Source: an uncultured Synechococcales cyanobacterium
Lineage (GTDB): Bacteria > Cyanobacteriota > Cyanobacteriia > Thermosynechococcales > Thermosynechococcaceae
Direction: 5' to 3'
Length of the DNA: 64,000 bases
Assembly (NCBI GenBank): GCA_902806435.1
Contig: CADCWO010000021.1
Coordinates: forward strand, 1-64,000
Below are positions 35,105 through 45,185 of the stretch, piece after piece. Below the pieces are notes generated by a model. It made no database searches. It was given only the letters and a program-made list of their open reading frames with translations, and was not told where the DNA came from. The position numbers were made by a program, and so were the translations under genes. How positions within the stretch are numbered: the first letter of the stretch is position 1; each line of letters begins with the position of its first letter.

Positions 35105-37905
35105 TTGGAGGAGTTTCTTCAGATTCTCCGCGAACAAGATCAGCTTGAAGTACTGATTCAAGCAACACTGGATTATCTGAGTAGTGAGTTTGACTTTGAT
35201 CTAGTCTGGATTGGCCTATCTGAGCGCGCCAACCTGGGGCTAAGCGGCCAAGGAGGGCTGATACCCGCAGGAGATCCGGCATTTTTGAAGCGGCACTTTC
35301 GGCTTTCACCAGGCGACTTACTCGATCAAGTATTGGTCCAGCAACGTCCAGTGGGAGTGCCTGATCTGCGGCAGGAAAGCCGAGCTGGAGAATGGCGTCA
35401 GGCAGCACAGAAATTTAATATTCAAGGCACGATTCTCTTCCCAATCCTGTATAAAGATCACTGCTTTGGCTTGGCGTTGCTGGGGTCCCACCTCTGGGGA
35501 GGCTCCCCTCGCTCAGAGGAAACGGCTAAACTTTCGATGATCTTGAGGGCCTTGGGAGCAGCGTTGCACCAGGTGGAAGCTGATGCCCAACGCTATAAAG
35601 CAAAGCGTCCCGATCAGCCACTGCTGGCGTTACTTACTCAGCTAGGCATTTTACCCACGTTGACAAAGCGCTTAGAAGCTGTGGTTCAGCAAACCCAAGA
35701 GTTTGTGGTTCCAGCGCGCACCCATGTTTACTGGTTTGAACCCCAAAAGCGCTATTTCTGCGGCGGACAAGCAATTTAGCCAAACGGAGTGGTCGCCAAG
35801 AAGCAGCGGCGAGCTTAGAAATTGCGGTTCAGGATGTCAACGGGTTTTATCAAACCTTAAGTGCTGGTGGAATGATTGTGGTCGGTGAAGCCCAAAGTAC
35901 GCTGACTGAGATTACAGGCCGTTTGATGCAATTGCTGAAGGCGAGATCGCTGCTGGCGGCCCCAATTCTCTGGCAAGGCGAGTTGTTAGGATTTTTGGCC
36001 GTTGAAGGCACAGAACCGCGAATTTGGGAAGAAGCAGAAAAAACCTACCTGCGGGGAGCCGCCCAACTCATTGCCCTCACTGCCCCTTTGGCCCAAATGG
36101 AACAAACTGTCCAGCAAACACAGCAATATCAGGTGCTAACAACTGGGCTAACCCGTGCCATTTGTAGCCAGGAGGGCTGGAATGACACCCTTCAACAATG
36201 TGCTGAGCAGCTATGTCAACGCCTGCAAGTTGAGCGGTTTCTAGTGCTTTTACCCAGCCCCAAAACGGGTCGATTTTCAGCCTACTACCAGCATCAAGGT
36301 TCTCTACGCCCCTTTCAAGAGTCCCTAGATCGCCTGAGCGAGGTGGACTGGCAAATGTTACAGCGCAGTGTGGAACCAATCGCGATTGAGAACCTGAGCG
36401 AAGATCTAAAATTACTGGCCTGGCGGCAAACCTTGTTAGATTTGGGGGTGCGATCGCTGCTGGTTTGTTCTACCTCCCTAGGACGGCCGGAATCAGGACT
36501 GCTGCTGATTGGCCACGAAACCAGTCGCACCTGGAGCACCCAAGAGCGCCAGCTTGTCCAAGGCATTAGCCAACAATTGGGCTTGATTCTGTACCAGTGG
36601 CACCTCCAATGCCAAGGCGAACAACAGCAGCAGCTCCAGCAAGCGATGCGGCAAGGGCTGGCAATCATCCAGCGTGCCCAAAACTTAAAGCACCTACAAC
36701 AGGTTAGCCTGCAACAGTTCACCCAGATTCTGCAAGTTCCCGTGGCTGCCTTGATCAGTTGGCCTGTTAACCAATACCAAGGCCAGCGACAAGGTTAGAT
36801 TATCACATCCCCAACTGTCAACTCGCAGTTTGCCCTCCGCACAGAGGTAGCGGTTGCCGTGGATACTGACCCCCTAATTCAAGCTGTATTAGAAGAGCAA
36901 ACGCCCAGCAAGACCCAGGCTGGCCTACTTCTTCTGAGCGTTGAGGAGCTGGCACCGGAAACGCGAGCCTGGCTGCACGGTAGCGACATTGGCCAGATTG
37001 GGGCAATCGCTTTGCAAACTGCCCCTGAGCATCAACCCGCTGGTGTTGTCTTAGTGGCCGACCACCAACAGCGCCGCTGGAGTGACTTGCAACTGGAAGC
37101 TTTTTTTACCTTGGTCCAACAGTTGGCTTGGTCCTATCGCTCAACTCATTTAACAGCCCTCTTGAAGCAGCAATGCCAAAGTTTGGAATGCTTCAATTGG
37201 TATCGACAGCGGCGGCTGGAAGAAATCTATCGTACGGTTGCCAAGGACACTCAACGATTGCACAAACTGATTGCCCAAAGAACGCCTGCCGCCTTTGCTG
37301 GAGCAGGAATGTCTTCTGGTCAGGGGGTGGGTAGCAACAACCATCAGCCTGCCCTAGGCCAACTCCAGCAGGGGCTCGATAAGATACTCAGCCTGATCCA
37401 AAGCAAGGATTGTCAGTTTCATTCCCAACCGGAATCGATTGGTTTAGCCACTCTGCTGAAGCGGGTGCTGGAAGATATTAACCCGTGGATTCACCAACGT
37501 CAGCTTTGGCCACAAGTTCACAACCGGGTCAATATTACCCTCAGCGGCGATATTGAGAAAATTCAGCTGGTGCTCTATGAGCTATTGGATGCCGCTTGTC
37601 GTCGTTCGCCAGTCGAGGGACGGATTGATATCTGGTGTCAACCCTTGGATCAGCACTGGTTAGAGCTGTCGATCACCGATAATGGAGTGCTGGAACCAGA
37701 GCTGCTATTCGATCTCCAACAGGGTGACCGTCTGGACTTGCTCGCCACTTCTACCCTCAACCAGCCTCCAGGTAAGTCCTTAAAAGTAATTCAGGCGATC
37801 GCGAAGCAACTGGGGGGCCAAATAGAATTTAACCAGTTAGAAGATGGTCGAGGATTAAGCCGTCTCACCTTGCCTTTGGTCGCAACGCCTCAAACTGAAC
37901 CCTGA
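35105..37905 (+). pseudogene. Multi-GAF sensor histidine kinase, broken by frameshift and stop
   Basis: Three consecutive frames make one protein of about 930 residues. 35105-35779 is the first GAF domain. The continuation starts in another frame between 35740 and 35779, as expected from one deleted base. It reads GRQEAAASLEIAVQDVNGFY and two more GAF-like domains up to a TAG at 36796-36798. The same frame then resumes and holds another GAF part, a dimerisation helix and an ATPase domain with TDNGV. The frame is open upstream to 35033 without ATG or GTG; only a TTG is available. Codons are otherwise well kept: recent decay, or sequencing error. Confidence 0.75.
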
Positions 37906-38137
37906 GCCGAACTCTAGAATACTACTCCCAGGATATGCCCAGAGATTCTGGTCCCCACCGTGGATTAGATAGCTGGGGCTTGGCACAACATTAAGTTCTC
38001 AAACATTTGCTAGCCTGGAGAAACAGAATTTCTGTAACATATACTACAGAAAATAATGTGGTTTGTCCCCATGGCTGTGCTGCCTCCCCTCAGGATGTAG
38101 TGCGTCTTAGTAGCAACCCGGAATCGCAGACAGGATA

Positions 38138-38389
38138 ATGAAATTTCATTCTTCTAAGCTTGATGGCGTTCAACAAAGAGCATCTGTTCTATGGGCCATC
38201 AAGCCTTACACTAACTCCTCTCAGCAGTCGTTTGGCGCTGATACTTGGGTGCAACTGCTGGAACTACCCAGTTCCTATAGTTCTGAGGAAGCACTGCTGC
38301 TGTGTCATGAATTTGGAGACCTATGGCTGGCCTGGGTTCCTAGTCACGGTGAAACTGTGCTTCATAGTAGTCAGTTCTACCACGCTTGA
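38138..38389 (+). CDS. Small conserved cyanobacterial hypothetical protein
   Basis: An 83-residue soluble protein. The second half LLELPSSYSSEEALLLCHEF and DLWLAWVPSHGETVLH looks like a conserved, compact domain. An overlapping frame (38160-38507) lacks such a pattern. AGGAT lies just upstream of the ATG. It converges on the LCP gene with 13 bases between stops. I know no function. Confidence 0.65.
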   Translation: MKFHSSKLDGVQQRASVLWAIKPYTNSSQQSFGADTWVQLLELPSSYSSEEALLLCHEFGDLWLAWVPSHGETVLHSSQFYHA

Positions 38390-38402
38390 ACGGCTCCTCA
38401 GA

Positions 38403-39815
38403 CTACTGCCCTTGCCTATGAGCTTCAACCCAATCTTCACCAATTCGAATTGTCAAGTCAGACTCAAGACTACCGGTGGAATCAGCTTCGACATGACCAC
38501 TACCTAAAGTTGCTTGCAGTGTTTTTGCAGCCTCTAAATCGCCGCGTTGAACAATTACCTGGGTTTGACTCTGGGTGTCCGGCCAATCATCCTCAATGTA
38601 TATGTTAGAGATGCCCTGAGTTTCTAAGTAACTAGCCATCCAACTAGCTGCTTCTGGTTGGCTGGAGGCATTTTGGATCGCGATCTTGAGATTTTGGAGG
38701 TCTGGTGTGTCTAAGCTTAATGCTGTAGTGCTATCAGTCTGAAAGTAGTTCTGCACCACCCGCTCCATGCCCTCAGGGTCCATGATCCAGTAGCTAGCTT
38801 CAAACTCATCAGGACCACTAAACCGTCCAGGCAATAAAACCATCTTCAGTTCGTCTGGCTTTGTTTGCAACCCAAGTTGCACCATTGATACCATTTCACC
38901 AAGGCTTAAATTGGTGTCAACGTACTTCTGCATTACAGTAAAGATTTTAGGCAGCCGGGTCAGCACCAGGGGATTGGTTAACCGCTTGCGTAAAGCTTTC
39001 AAAAGCGCTTGTTGCCTTTGAGCGCGACCAATATCGCCGTATTGATCATTGCGGAAACGAGCAAATTGTTCCGCTTGATCTCCGTTCAGGGTTTGGAGGC
39101 CTGGCTGTAAGTCAATGTTTAACTTTTGGGTCTGGTCCTCGTACTTCATGCGTTGCGGCACATAAACTTCTACACCACCCAGTAAGTCAACCAATTCCCG
39201 GAATGCACCAGTACTGATGCGTACATAGCGCTCAACAGTGACACCATTTAGGGTTTGACTAACGACTTGTGAGGCTAATTCTGCTCCCCCTTTCCAGTTG
39301 GCGTGGTTTATTTTGGTAATCCCCAGCTCAGGAATGTCTACCTGAGTATCGCGGGGGATAGAGAGAATATTGATATTTTTCTGATCGGGGTCCACCCGCA
39401 TCAGCAGCATTGTATCGCTGCGACTGGCAAAGATTGCCTCTGAGCCAGGGCTGGCACCAGGTACCTCATCAATCCCCATCACCAGAACATTGGTTGGACC
39501 TGTAATACCGTACTGAAGGCCGTCACGAAACCAATCAGCCAGCGATCGCTCATGGCGGTCAGTATTGTCAGTATTGGCTCCACCGTGCAAGGGGGCAACC
39601 AGGGCCAGCGTCGCCCCTAAGGTTGCGGAAACCATCGTTACCAAAATGAATGTAAAGCTCCACAAAAGCCACCGAGAAGCCGTGGCTCCAGCTGTAGCAG
39701 TATCACCCCTTAAAACTCGATATTGTTTAGAATTAGCAGTGTTCTGCCCATTCTTCTGGTTTACAGGTTTTTTCAACTGACTACTACCACTGATGCGTTC
39801 TACTCCTCTTGCCAC
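38403..39815 (-). CDS. LytR-CpsA-Psr (LCP) family glycopolymer ligase
   Basis: A 470-residue membrane-anchored enzyme that in this family moves polyprenyl-linked glycopolymers onto peptidoglycan or other acceptors. A cytoplasmic N-terminus of about 47 residues precedes one helix (LLWSFTFILVTMVSATLGAT). The LCP domain follows with NVLVMGIDE, RSDTMLLMRVDPDQK, LSIPRDTQVDIPELG and ARFRNDQYGDIGRAQRQQ. The last 100 residues are a LytR_C-type domain (LKIAIQNASSQPEAASWM ...). Start is GTG with AAGG upstream. Role in wall or capsule assembly fits the other envelope genes in the window. Confidence 0.9.
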   Translation of the reverse strand: MARGVERISGSSQLKKPVNQKNGQNTANSKQYRVLRGDTATAGATASRWLLWSFTFILVTMVSATLGATLALVAPLHGGANTDNTDRHERSLADWFRDGLQYGITGPTNVLVMGIDEVPGASPGSEAIFASRSDTMLLMRVDPDQKNINILSIPRDTQVDIPELGITKINHANWKGGAELASQVVSQTLNGVTVERYVRISTGAFRELVDLLGGVEVYVPQRMKYEDQTQKLNIDLQPGLQTLNGDQAEQFARFRNDQYGDIGRAQRQQALLKALRKRLTNPLVLTRLPKIFTVMQKYVDTNLSLGEMVSMVQLGLQTKPDELKMVLLPGRFSGPDEFEASYWIMDPEGMERVVQNYFQTDSTTALSLDTPDLQNLKIAIQNASSQPEAASWMASYLETQGISNIYIEDDWPDTQSQTQVIVQRGDLEAAKTLQATLGSGHVEADSTGSLESDLTIRIGEDWVEAHRQGQ

Positions 39816-40051
39816 GGATGCCCTACCTTAGTAACGTTGCCTTGGGTAACCTATAGTAGTTCTGTAGGTCAAGGTATAGCCGCTAATATAAAGCTTCAAT
39901 GTTGAAAGTGCAAAGAGGTAGCTTGGAATAACTCAATATCCAGGTCGTAGGTATCCGCCAGTTAGAAGAGTGTCACTGTTCCAAATATTTTTTATGACGC
40001 AGCTCTAGCCTAAAGTGAGTAGTAACTTCAGCAAGTAACCTATATACAAAG

Positions 40052-41044
40052 ATGCAGGCTGTCATTATTGCAGGTGGAAAAGGTACGCGTCTAGCTCCCT
40101 TGACCTATAACAAGTGCAAACCAATGCTAACCCTTGTAGAGCGACCATTCCTAGACTGGATGGTTGGGCGGTGTCGGGGAGCAGGCATTACAGATATCCT
40201 GATCAATGTTTACTACCAAGGGCATCAGGTCCAAGATTACTTTGGCGATGGGAGCAAGTTTGGGGTACAGATTCGTTACATTGAAGAAGCAAAACCCTTA
40301 GGTACGGCGGGGGCAATGAAGCTAGCTGAACCCTATTTCACAGGGGATTCACTGGTTGTATTTAACGCAGACATTCTCACTGACTTGAACCTGCAAACGT
40401 TAATTCAGGCGCACCAGCAATCTCAGGCAAAAGCGACGTTGGCGTTAGCACGGGTTGATAATCCTACTGCCTATGGGTTGGTAGAGTTAGCCCCAGCCAA
40501 TACGAACAGTCCAACAGATAGCATGGTCCAACCCGTTAAGGCTTTTCGGGAAAAGCCATCAGCTGAGGCTGCGGCACAGTTAGGGATTGATACGATTAAT
40601 GCCGGCACCTATGTTCTAGAACCAGATTTGTTCGCTGACTATCCTGTTGACGTACCCCTCAGTTTTGAGCAAACCGTTTTTCCCAGGTTACTAGAACAGC
40701 AACAGCTCATGATGGGGTTTGTTTGGGATGGCTACTGGCGAGATTTAGGAACTCCAGCTAAGTACTACCAGGGCCAGATTGATATTTTGACTGGAAAAAT
40801 GTCCTACAACCTAAAGGCGATCGCCCAGGAACAAGCGCCTAGCGTTTGGGTAGCTGCATCTGCAGAGCTAGATCCGGCAGCACAGCTGGTGGGTCCTTGC
40901 TATATTGGCGATCGTGTCCGCTTGGGACCGAACGCCGTGATTCCGGCAGGAACTATTGTGGGTGCCAACTGCCTGATTGATCAACCGCTGGGGTTCGGCA
41001 TCTATCCCCCCGGAACGCTGGCTGTGGCAGGTGGTGACGTTTGA
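40052..41044 (+). CDS. NDP-sugar pyrophosphorylase (mannose-1-phosphate guanylyltransferase-like)
   Basis: A 330-residue nucleotidyltransferase that activates a sugar phosphate for polysaccharide synthesis. The signature loop is AGGKGTRLAPLTYNKCKPML at residues 8-27. The metal site is FNADILTDLN, and substrate-binding features are EEAKPLGTAGAMKLAEP and DTINAGTYVLEPDLF. The C-terminal 80 residues form a short left-handed beta-helix (VGPCYIGDRVRLGPNAVIPAG). It resembles GMPP-type enzymes, but nucleotide and sugar are not certain. Located between the LCP gene (divergent) and an ABC1 kinase gene (same strand, 79 bases on). Confidence 0.85.
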   Translation: MQAVIIAGGKGTRLAPLTYNKCKPMLTLVERPFLDWMVGRCRGAGITDILINVYYQGHQVQDYFGDGSKFGVQIRYIEEAKPLGTAGAMKLAEPYFTGDSLVVFNADILTDLNLQTLIQAHQQSQAKATLALARVDNPTAYGLVELAPANTNSPTDSMVQPVKAFREKPSAEAAAQLGIDTINAGTYVLEPDLFADYPVDVPLSFEQTVFPRLLEQQQLMMGFVWDGYWRDLGTPAKYYQGQIDILTGKMSYNLKAIAQEQAPSVWVAASAELDPAAQLVGPCYIGDRVRLGPNAVIPAGTIVGANCLIDQPLGFGIYPPGTLAVAGGDV

Positions 41045-41123
41045 CGTGTTTAGTTCAGCCCCCTGGGATGTGGAGATACCAGGCTAAGCTGCGGATACCC
41101 AATGGGTGTAACCAGGAGGCAGT

Positions 41124-42779
41124 GTGTTTTCAGGATTGAGTAAAATTAGTACTCGTCAGCGGGCGATCGCAGAAGTGGTGTTCCGCAATGGTTGGGGCTA
41201 TATGCGCCAACTACTGCTCGGCGGTAAAGCGGAAGAACCGCAGTTGCCGCCACCTGCTGTGCTCCGCAACATTTTGGTGGAACTGGGACCTGTCTATGTG
41301 AAATTGGGGCAACTGCTGAGTACGCGGCCCGATCTGCTACCGCCTGAGTACATTGAAGCATTGACTGCTCTGCAAGCGGAAGTTCCACCAGTTGCCTGGG
41401 AAGCAGTAGAAGTAGTGATTCGCCAGCAGCTCCAACAACCGTTGGAAGCCACCTTCGCTACCATTAACCCCCAGCCCGTTGCTGCTGGCTCAATTGCTCA
41501 GACCCATCGTGCCACTTTAATTGATGGCCGTGAGGTTGCTCTTAAAATTCAGCGACCGGGAATTGAAGTAACGATTGAGCAAGATCTTGCTCTGTTGCGC
41601 GGAATCGCCCAATTGGTTGGCCGCACTGATTTTGGTCAATACTACGACCTAGGCTCTTTAGTTGAAGAGTTTTCTGCTGCGCTACGAGCAGAGCTCAGCT
41701 TTTCTCAAGAAGCCAGTTATACCGACCAGTTGCGGCGCAGTTTGTCTAAAAGTCGTTGGTTTGATCCCAAACGGATTGTCGTACCGGAGATTTATTGGGA
41801 TTTAACCACAGAAAAGCTGCTGGTGATGGAGTGGTTATATGGGGTTCCCCTATTATCAGCAAACTTTGGCAGCAATGGGTATGAGGGTAATGCCTTGGCC
41901 GAACGGCAGGCGATCTCTGTTCTATTGGTGCGTGTTTTTTTCCAGCAGATCTATATTGATGGTGTATTCCATGCCGATCCCCACCCTGGTAACTTGTTTT
42001 ACCTAGATGATGGCCGGATTGCCCTGATCGACTTCGGTATGATGGGCAGCCTGGACCCGCGATCGCAACGGATTTTAACGGAATTGCTATTAGCGATCAT
42101 TAACCTGGATGCCCAACGGTGTAGTCAGTTAACGTTAGAACTCGCAGACTCGGTTCAACCGGTTGACATGGCTCGCTTAGAAGGCGACCTAAGCCGCTTA
42201 CTCCGGCGCTACTATAATCTCAACTTGTCACAGGTCAACTTTAGTCTACTGATTTACGAGGTGCTGCAAGCCGCGCGCAATAACAAAATTCGCCTGCCCG
42301 GTAGTATGGGCCTCTATGCCAAAACCGTTTCTAATCTGGAGGGAGTTGCCCGCAAGTTGGATCCAGAGTTTAACCTGTTTGAGGTAGCAAAACCCCTGAT
42401 GGGGGAACTGTTCCGCCGGCAATTGATTGGGAATACGCCCCAGCAAGATTTACTAAAGGTCGCCTTGGATCTCAAAAGCTTATCCTTAGAATCACCCCGT
42501 CGAGTTGGGCTTCTGTTAGATCGCATCACTTCAGAAACCTTACAGTGGAATGTAGCGCTGCGAGGGATTGAGCCACTACGCAGCAGTTTAGACTCCTCGG
42601 CGAATCGGCTCTCCTTTAGTATCGTGGTTGCTGCTTTGATCATGGGTGCCGCAACAATCTTTTCTCAAGATCCCAGCAATAAGCTGTTCTTTTGGGTGAG
42701 TGGGCTGCTATTTTTAACGGCTAGCCTGTTTGGATTTTGGTTGCTGATCGGTATTCTTAGAACGGGCCGACTGCGTTAA
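41124..42779 (+). CDS. ABC1/AarF/UbiB family atypical kinase
   Basis: A 551-residue protein. Conserved elements are GPVYVKLGQLLSTRPDLLPP (family KxGQ region), the Ala-rich nucleotide loop AAGSIAQTHRATL with the Lys in VALKIQRPGI, the catalytic FHADPHPGNLFYL, and the metal-binding LIDFGMMG. Two hydrophobic helices end the protein (residues 510-550). Members regulate quinone or prenyl-lipid metabolism; in plants the plastid homologues act in plastoglobules. GTG start at 41124 with AGGAGG at 41114-41119, four bases upstream. Ubiquinone is absent from cyanobacteria, so plastoquinone or tocopherol is the likelier setting. Confidence 0.9.
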   Translation: MFSGLSKISTRQRAIAEVVFRNGWGYMRQLLLGGKAEEPQLPPPAVLRNILVELGPVYVKLGQLLSTRPDLLPPEYIEALTALQAEVPPVAWEAVEVVIRQQLQQPLEATFATINPQPVAAGSIAQTHRATLIDGREVALKIQRPGIEVTIEQDLALLRGIAQLVGRTDFGQYYDLGSLVEEFSAALRAELSFSQEASYTDQLRRSLSKSRWFDPKRIVVPEIYWDLTTEKLLVMEWLYGVPLLSANFGSNGYEGNALAERQAISVLLVRVFFQQIYIDGVFHADPHPGNLFYLDDGRIALIDFGMMGSLDPRSQRILTELLLAIINLDAQRCSQLTLELADSVQPVDMARLEGDLSRLLRRYYNLNLSQVNFSLLIYEVLQAARNNKIRLPGSMGLYAKTVSNLEGVARKLDPEFNLFEVAKPLMGELFRRQLIGNTPQQDLLKVALDLKSLSLESPRRVGLLLDRITSETLQWNVALRGIEPLRSSLDSSANRLSFSIVVAALIMGAATIFSQDPSNKLFFWVSGLLFLTASLFGFWLLIGILRTGRLR

Positions 42780-42856
42780 GCGGTTTACCATTATGGCAGA
42801 AGCAAGACAGCCACACTCTCTGTACTTTGATTTAAAGCATCAAGCAACGAATAGAG

Positions 42857-43153
42857 ATGACACAAACCATCGTCGCTCCCAAACAGCAACAGGCTCAAAA
42901 GACCACGCGCCAGCTTTATCCTAACTACAAGGTGATCGTGTTAAATGATGACGTCAACACCTTTGAGCATGTTGCCAAGTGTTTGATCACCTACATTCCC
43001 AATATGACTAGCGATCGCGCATGGGAACTCACCGAGCAAATTCACTTTGAAGGTCAAGCAATTGTCTGGGTCGGGCCACAGGAGCAGGCTGAACTCTACC
43101 ATATGCAACTACAACGGGCTGGTTTAACAATGGCTCCTTTAGAAGCAGCGTAG
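42857..43153 (+). CDS. clpS: ATP-dependent Clp protease adaptor ClpS
   Basis: A 98-residue adaptor that delivers N-degron substrates to ClpC-ClpP. The core YKVIVLNDDVNTFEHVAKCL, then ITYIPNMTSDRAWELTEQIH and the helix EQAELYHMQLQRAGL, contains the N-end-rule pocket. A 25-residue flexible N-terminus precedes it, as usual. It may be ClpS1 or the cyanobacterial ClpS2; the conserved Asn-Asp-Asp pocket favours a functional binder. Followed after 6 bases by the DUF2103 gene in an apparent operon. Confidence 0.93.
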   Translation: MTQTIVAPKQQQAQKTTRQLYPNYKVIVLNDDVNTFEHVAKCLITYIPNMTSDRAWELTEQIHFEGQAIVWVGPQEQAELYHMQLQRAGLTMAPLEAA

Positions 43154-43159
43154 AAACAG

Positions 43160-43447
43160 ATGGCTGATAGCGGTAGGCTCGTCCTGAATCACTCCACCCA
43201 TATTCCTGGCCTGATCAGGACTTTGGAGCGCTTAACAAGCATTGACGGCATTCACACCATTACTCCTGGCGTAATTGGTCCGGTTAAAAGCCACTCTCCC
43301 CAGCTGCGCCTGAAGATCTCTGTACCGATTGCTGGCGGCTTCAAATTAATCGCCCGCCGCGGCAAAAGTGTTCAAGAAGTTTTTGTTCTAACAACCCTAA
43401 GCCAGGAAGCTTTAGATGTTCAGATAGGGCAAGCCCTAATGCGGTGA
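43160..43447 (+). CDS. DUF2103 family protein
   Basis: A 95-residue protein beginning GRLVLNHSTHIPGLIRTLERL, with the central TITPGVIGPVKSHSP and IARRGKSVQEVFVLTT. The pattern matches the DUF2103 family, listed as predicted metal-binding because of conserved His/Ser residues, but no function is proven. It starts 6 bases after clpS, so a link to proteolysis or tRNA-like folding is possible but only suggested by position. Confidence 0.7.
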   Translation: MADSGRLVLNHSTHIPGLIRTLERLTSIDGIHTITPGVIGPVKSHSPQLRLKISVPIAGGFKLIARRGKSVQEVFVLTTLSQEALDVQIGQALMR

Positions 43448-43550
43448 TAGTTCCACCAGGAACAGCGGCTAGAGAAGTGTCTAGACCGTCCAAAACAATA
43501 ACGTTCTCAGTACAATCGCTCTAGACAAACATAAGGGATCGTTAGCAACA

Positions 43551-43889
43551 ATGGCTCGACTGAAGATTATCAACAACTTTGATGGCAGTTTTGTCCTAGA
43601 CCCAGACGCGAAACAAACGCTGTTTAGTCTTTTGAAGGGTGAAAGCTTTATGCGACAGGTGGCTGAACAGGTACATTGTCAGCGGGTAGAGTTTACAGAG
43701 TTGGTTTTTCAGCCTGTTCCCTACAGCCAAGCTACCCCAAAAGGGATGCCCGCTCTATATGAGCAGTACCACAAGTCGAGTGACTATGCGATTATCAATG
43801 TACCTCCCAACTTCATGTTTAAAGCTAAAGTATTTAACCCCAATCGCCTTTGTGCTATCTATCGAAAAGTTCAATCTCCTAGTCAGTAG
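43551..43889 (+). CDS. Conserved hypothetical protein
   Basis: A 112-residue soluble protein. LKIINNFDGSFVLDPDAKQ opens it, and TELVFQPVPYSQATPKGMP and IINVPPNFMFKAKVFNPN follow. No domain I recognise; it looks like a compact mixed fold found as a stand-alone gene in cyanobacteria. ATG start with the weak site AAGGGAT about 18 bases upstream. It is 103 bases from the DUF2103 gene and may have its own promoter. Confidence 0.65.
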   Translation: MARLKIINNFDGSFVLDPDAKQTLFSLLKGESFMRQVAEQVHCQRVEFTELVFQPVPYSQATPKGMPALYEQYHKSSDYAIINVPPNFMFKAKVFNPNRLCAIYRKVQSPSQ

Positions 43890-44013
43890 TTACTAGGTTA
43901 CTGAAGTAATTTAACTGGAATGCTAGAGCAAGTCGTTAAGACACTCAAGTGATGACTGGGTATGATCAAGATAGTTGGAATGCAGACAAAGACTTACTCT
44001 GGAGAATACTGGA

Positions 44014-44358
44014 ATGTATGAAACGTATGATGTGGATAAGCGAAAGCTGCTTTCCGCGCTCAGTCATGGGTCCATCTTTTTAAGCTCTTTGGTTTTTTCT
44101 GTAGGAGTCCCAATCGCAATTTTGTTTGTATCGGAAGACCCTGTTGTGAAGGAGAACGCCAAGGAAGCGATTAACTTTCACTTTAATGTCTGGCTCTATG
44201 GCGTGATCTTTGGCCTGCTGTGCATTATTTTAATTGGGTTTCCCTTACTAGCTATTTTGTTTGCTGTCCATTGGACACTGCCGATTTTGGCAATTTTTCA
44301 ATGCCTGAGCAATCCTAATCAGGCGTACCGCTACCCCTTCATTTTTCGCTTGGTATAG
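44014..44358 (+). CDS. DUF4870-type small membrane protein
   Basis: A 114-residue protein with three or four hydrophobic helices. DKRKLLSALSHGSIFLSSL opens the first, VKENAKEAINFHFNVWLYG lies between helices, and AIFQCLSNPNQAYRYPF ends the protein. This order (ALSH..., ENAKEAINF..., N...YRYP) is that of DUF4870/TM2-like proteins of unknown role. ATG 44014 is chosen, because GGAG lies nine bases upstream; the frame itself extends to 43975. Confidence 0.8.
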   Translation: MYETYDVDKRKLLSALSHGSIFLSSLVFSVGVPIAILFVSEDPVVKENAKEAINFHFNVWLYGVIFGLLCIILIGFPLLAILFAVHWTLPILAIFQCLSNPNQAYRYPFIFRLV

Positions 44359-45185
44359 CAGGTTGTAGGCAAGCCTAGCCAGCCTCCCCATAGAAACAAA
44401 TTTGCCACTTAATCCTCCTGGCTCGGAGTTTAGTTGAATTTCCATGACTGTACTCCTAGCTCTTGAGTGTAGTGGTACTAACTATGCTGCTGTAGTTGCT
44501 TTTGGAGAGTGCCAGTGCAACCATACTGGCGTGCTCTTTTACCAACCGATGTGAGTGCAAGACCTCTAAGAATTGCGTGGGCGTTGATCCAAGGCTTGCT
44601 AGATGGACTGAGGCCAGAGCCAATTGGGTCGGCTTCGGTGGTCCTATGAATGCTGAGAGGGGAACGATATACCCATTCTATCTTTGGCAGAATACTCTCC
44701 TGCGTTAGTACAAGAAGCGGTATTAGTGCGCCGCATTGCTCCGGAAGCAGCCTTGCCTGATGTAAGCTTTCACATCCTACTACCTGCATTCTTTGTAATC
44801 GGCACCACTATAGGGTTCAATTGCGCTGGCGGAAGATTTGCTGCAAGTGAGGCCAAGAAGTGGGAAATAAGTTAACCAGTCTGAGGCTTAGCTACAAGGA
44901 TGCATAGCACTGTGATCTACTTACTCAGATGGAGACGTCAGTGGCACCATTTCTCATATTTCTCCTCAACGCAAAAAAATTGAGGTCCAGGATAGGCCCC
45001 TTGTTTGATAAGTCCAAATAGGTAGTTTCGGTATTGTCAAACCAAGGGATTTCTAAGTGCTTCTTAAAGGATTGTAAAGATTACTATTTACTGTTAAGGA
45101 ATGTTGCAGTCTGTTTCTGCTCTTGTTAGCGTGTGATTGTAATGGCACCAGTAGTAAGTATTATTACCTACAACAAGGAGGGGCT
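44359..45185. other. 827-bp region without a convincing gene
   Basis: Several short frames occur on both strands, but none has a ribosome site together with a protein-like composition. Near 44500-44550 GCCAGT and ACTGGC can form a weak hairpin with internal loops, followed by CTTTT. The region becomes AT-richer toward 45000-45120. It looks like decayed or non-coding DNA; I cannot say what it was. Confidence 0.4.

Noticed and set aside
35740-35779. Programmed frameshift to join the GAF kinase parts
   Set aside because: No slippery heptamer or downstream structure was seen, and an in-frame TAG further on also breaks the gene.
38160-38507. Alternative overlapping 115-residue frame
   Set aside because: The other frame at 38138 has the conserved-looking Trp-rich ending; this one has none and runs into the LCP gene.
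44684-44875. 63-residue plus-strand frame in the non-coding stretch
   Set aside because: No ribosome site, no recognisable domain, and it lies among other short random frames.
45123-45185. Upstream extension of the small membrane protein
   Set aside because: A perfect Shine-Dalgarno supports ATG 45186, and the extra residues look unlike a protein.
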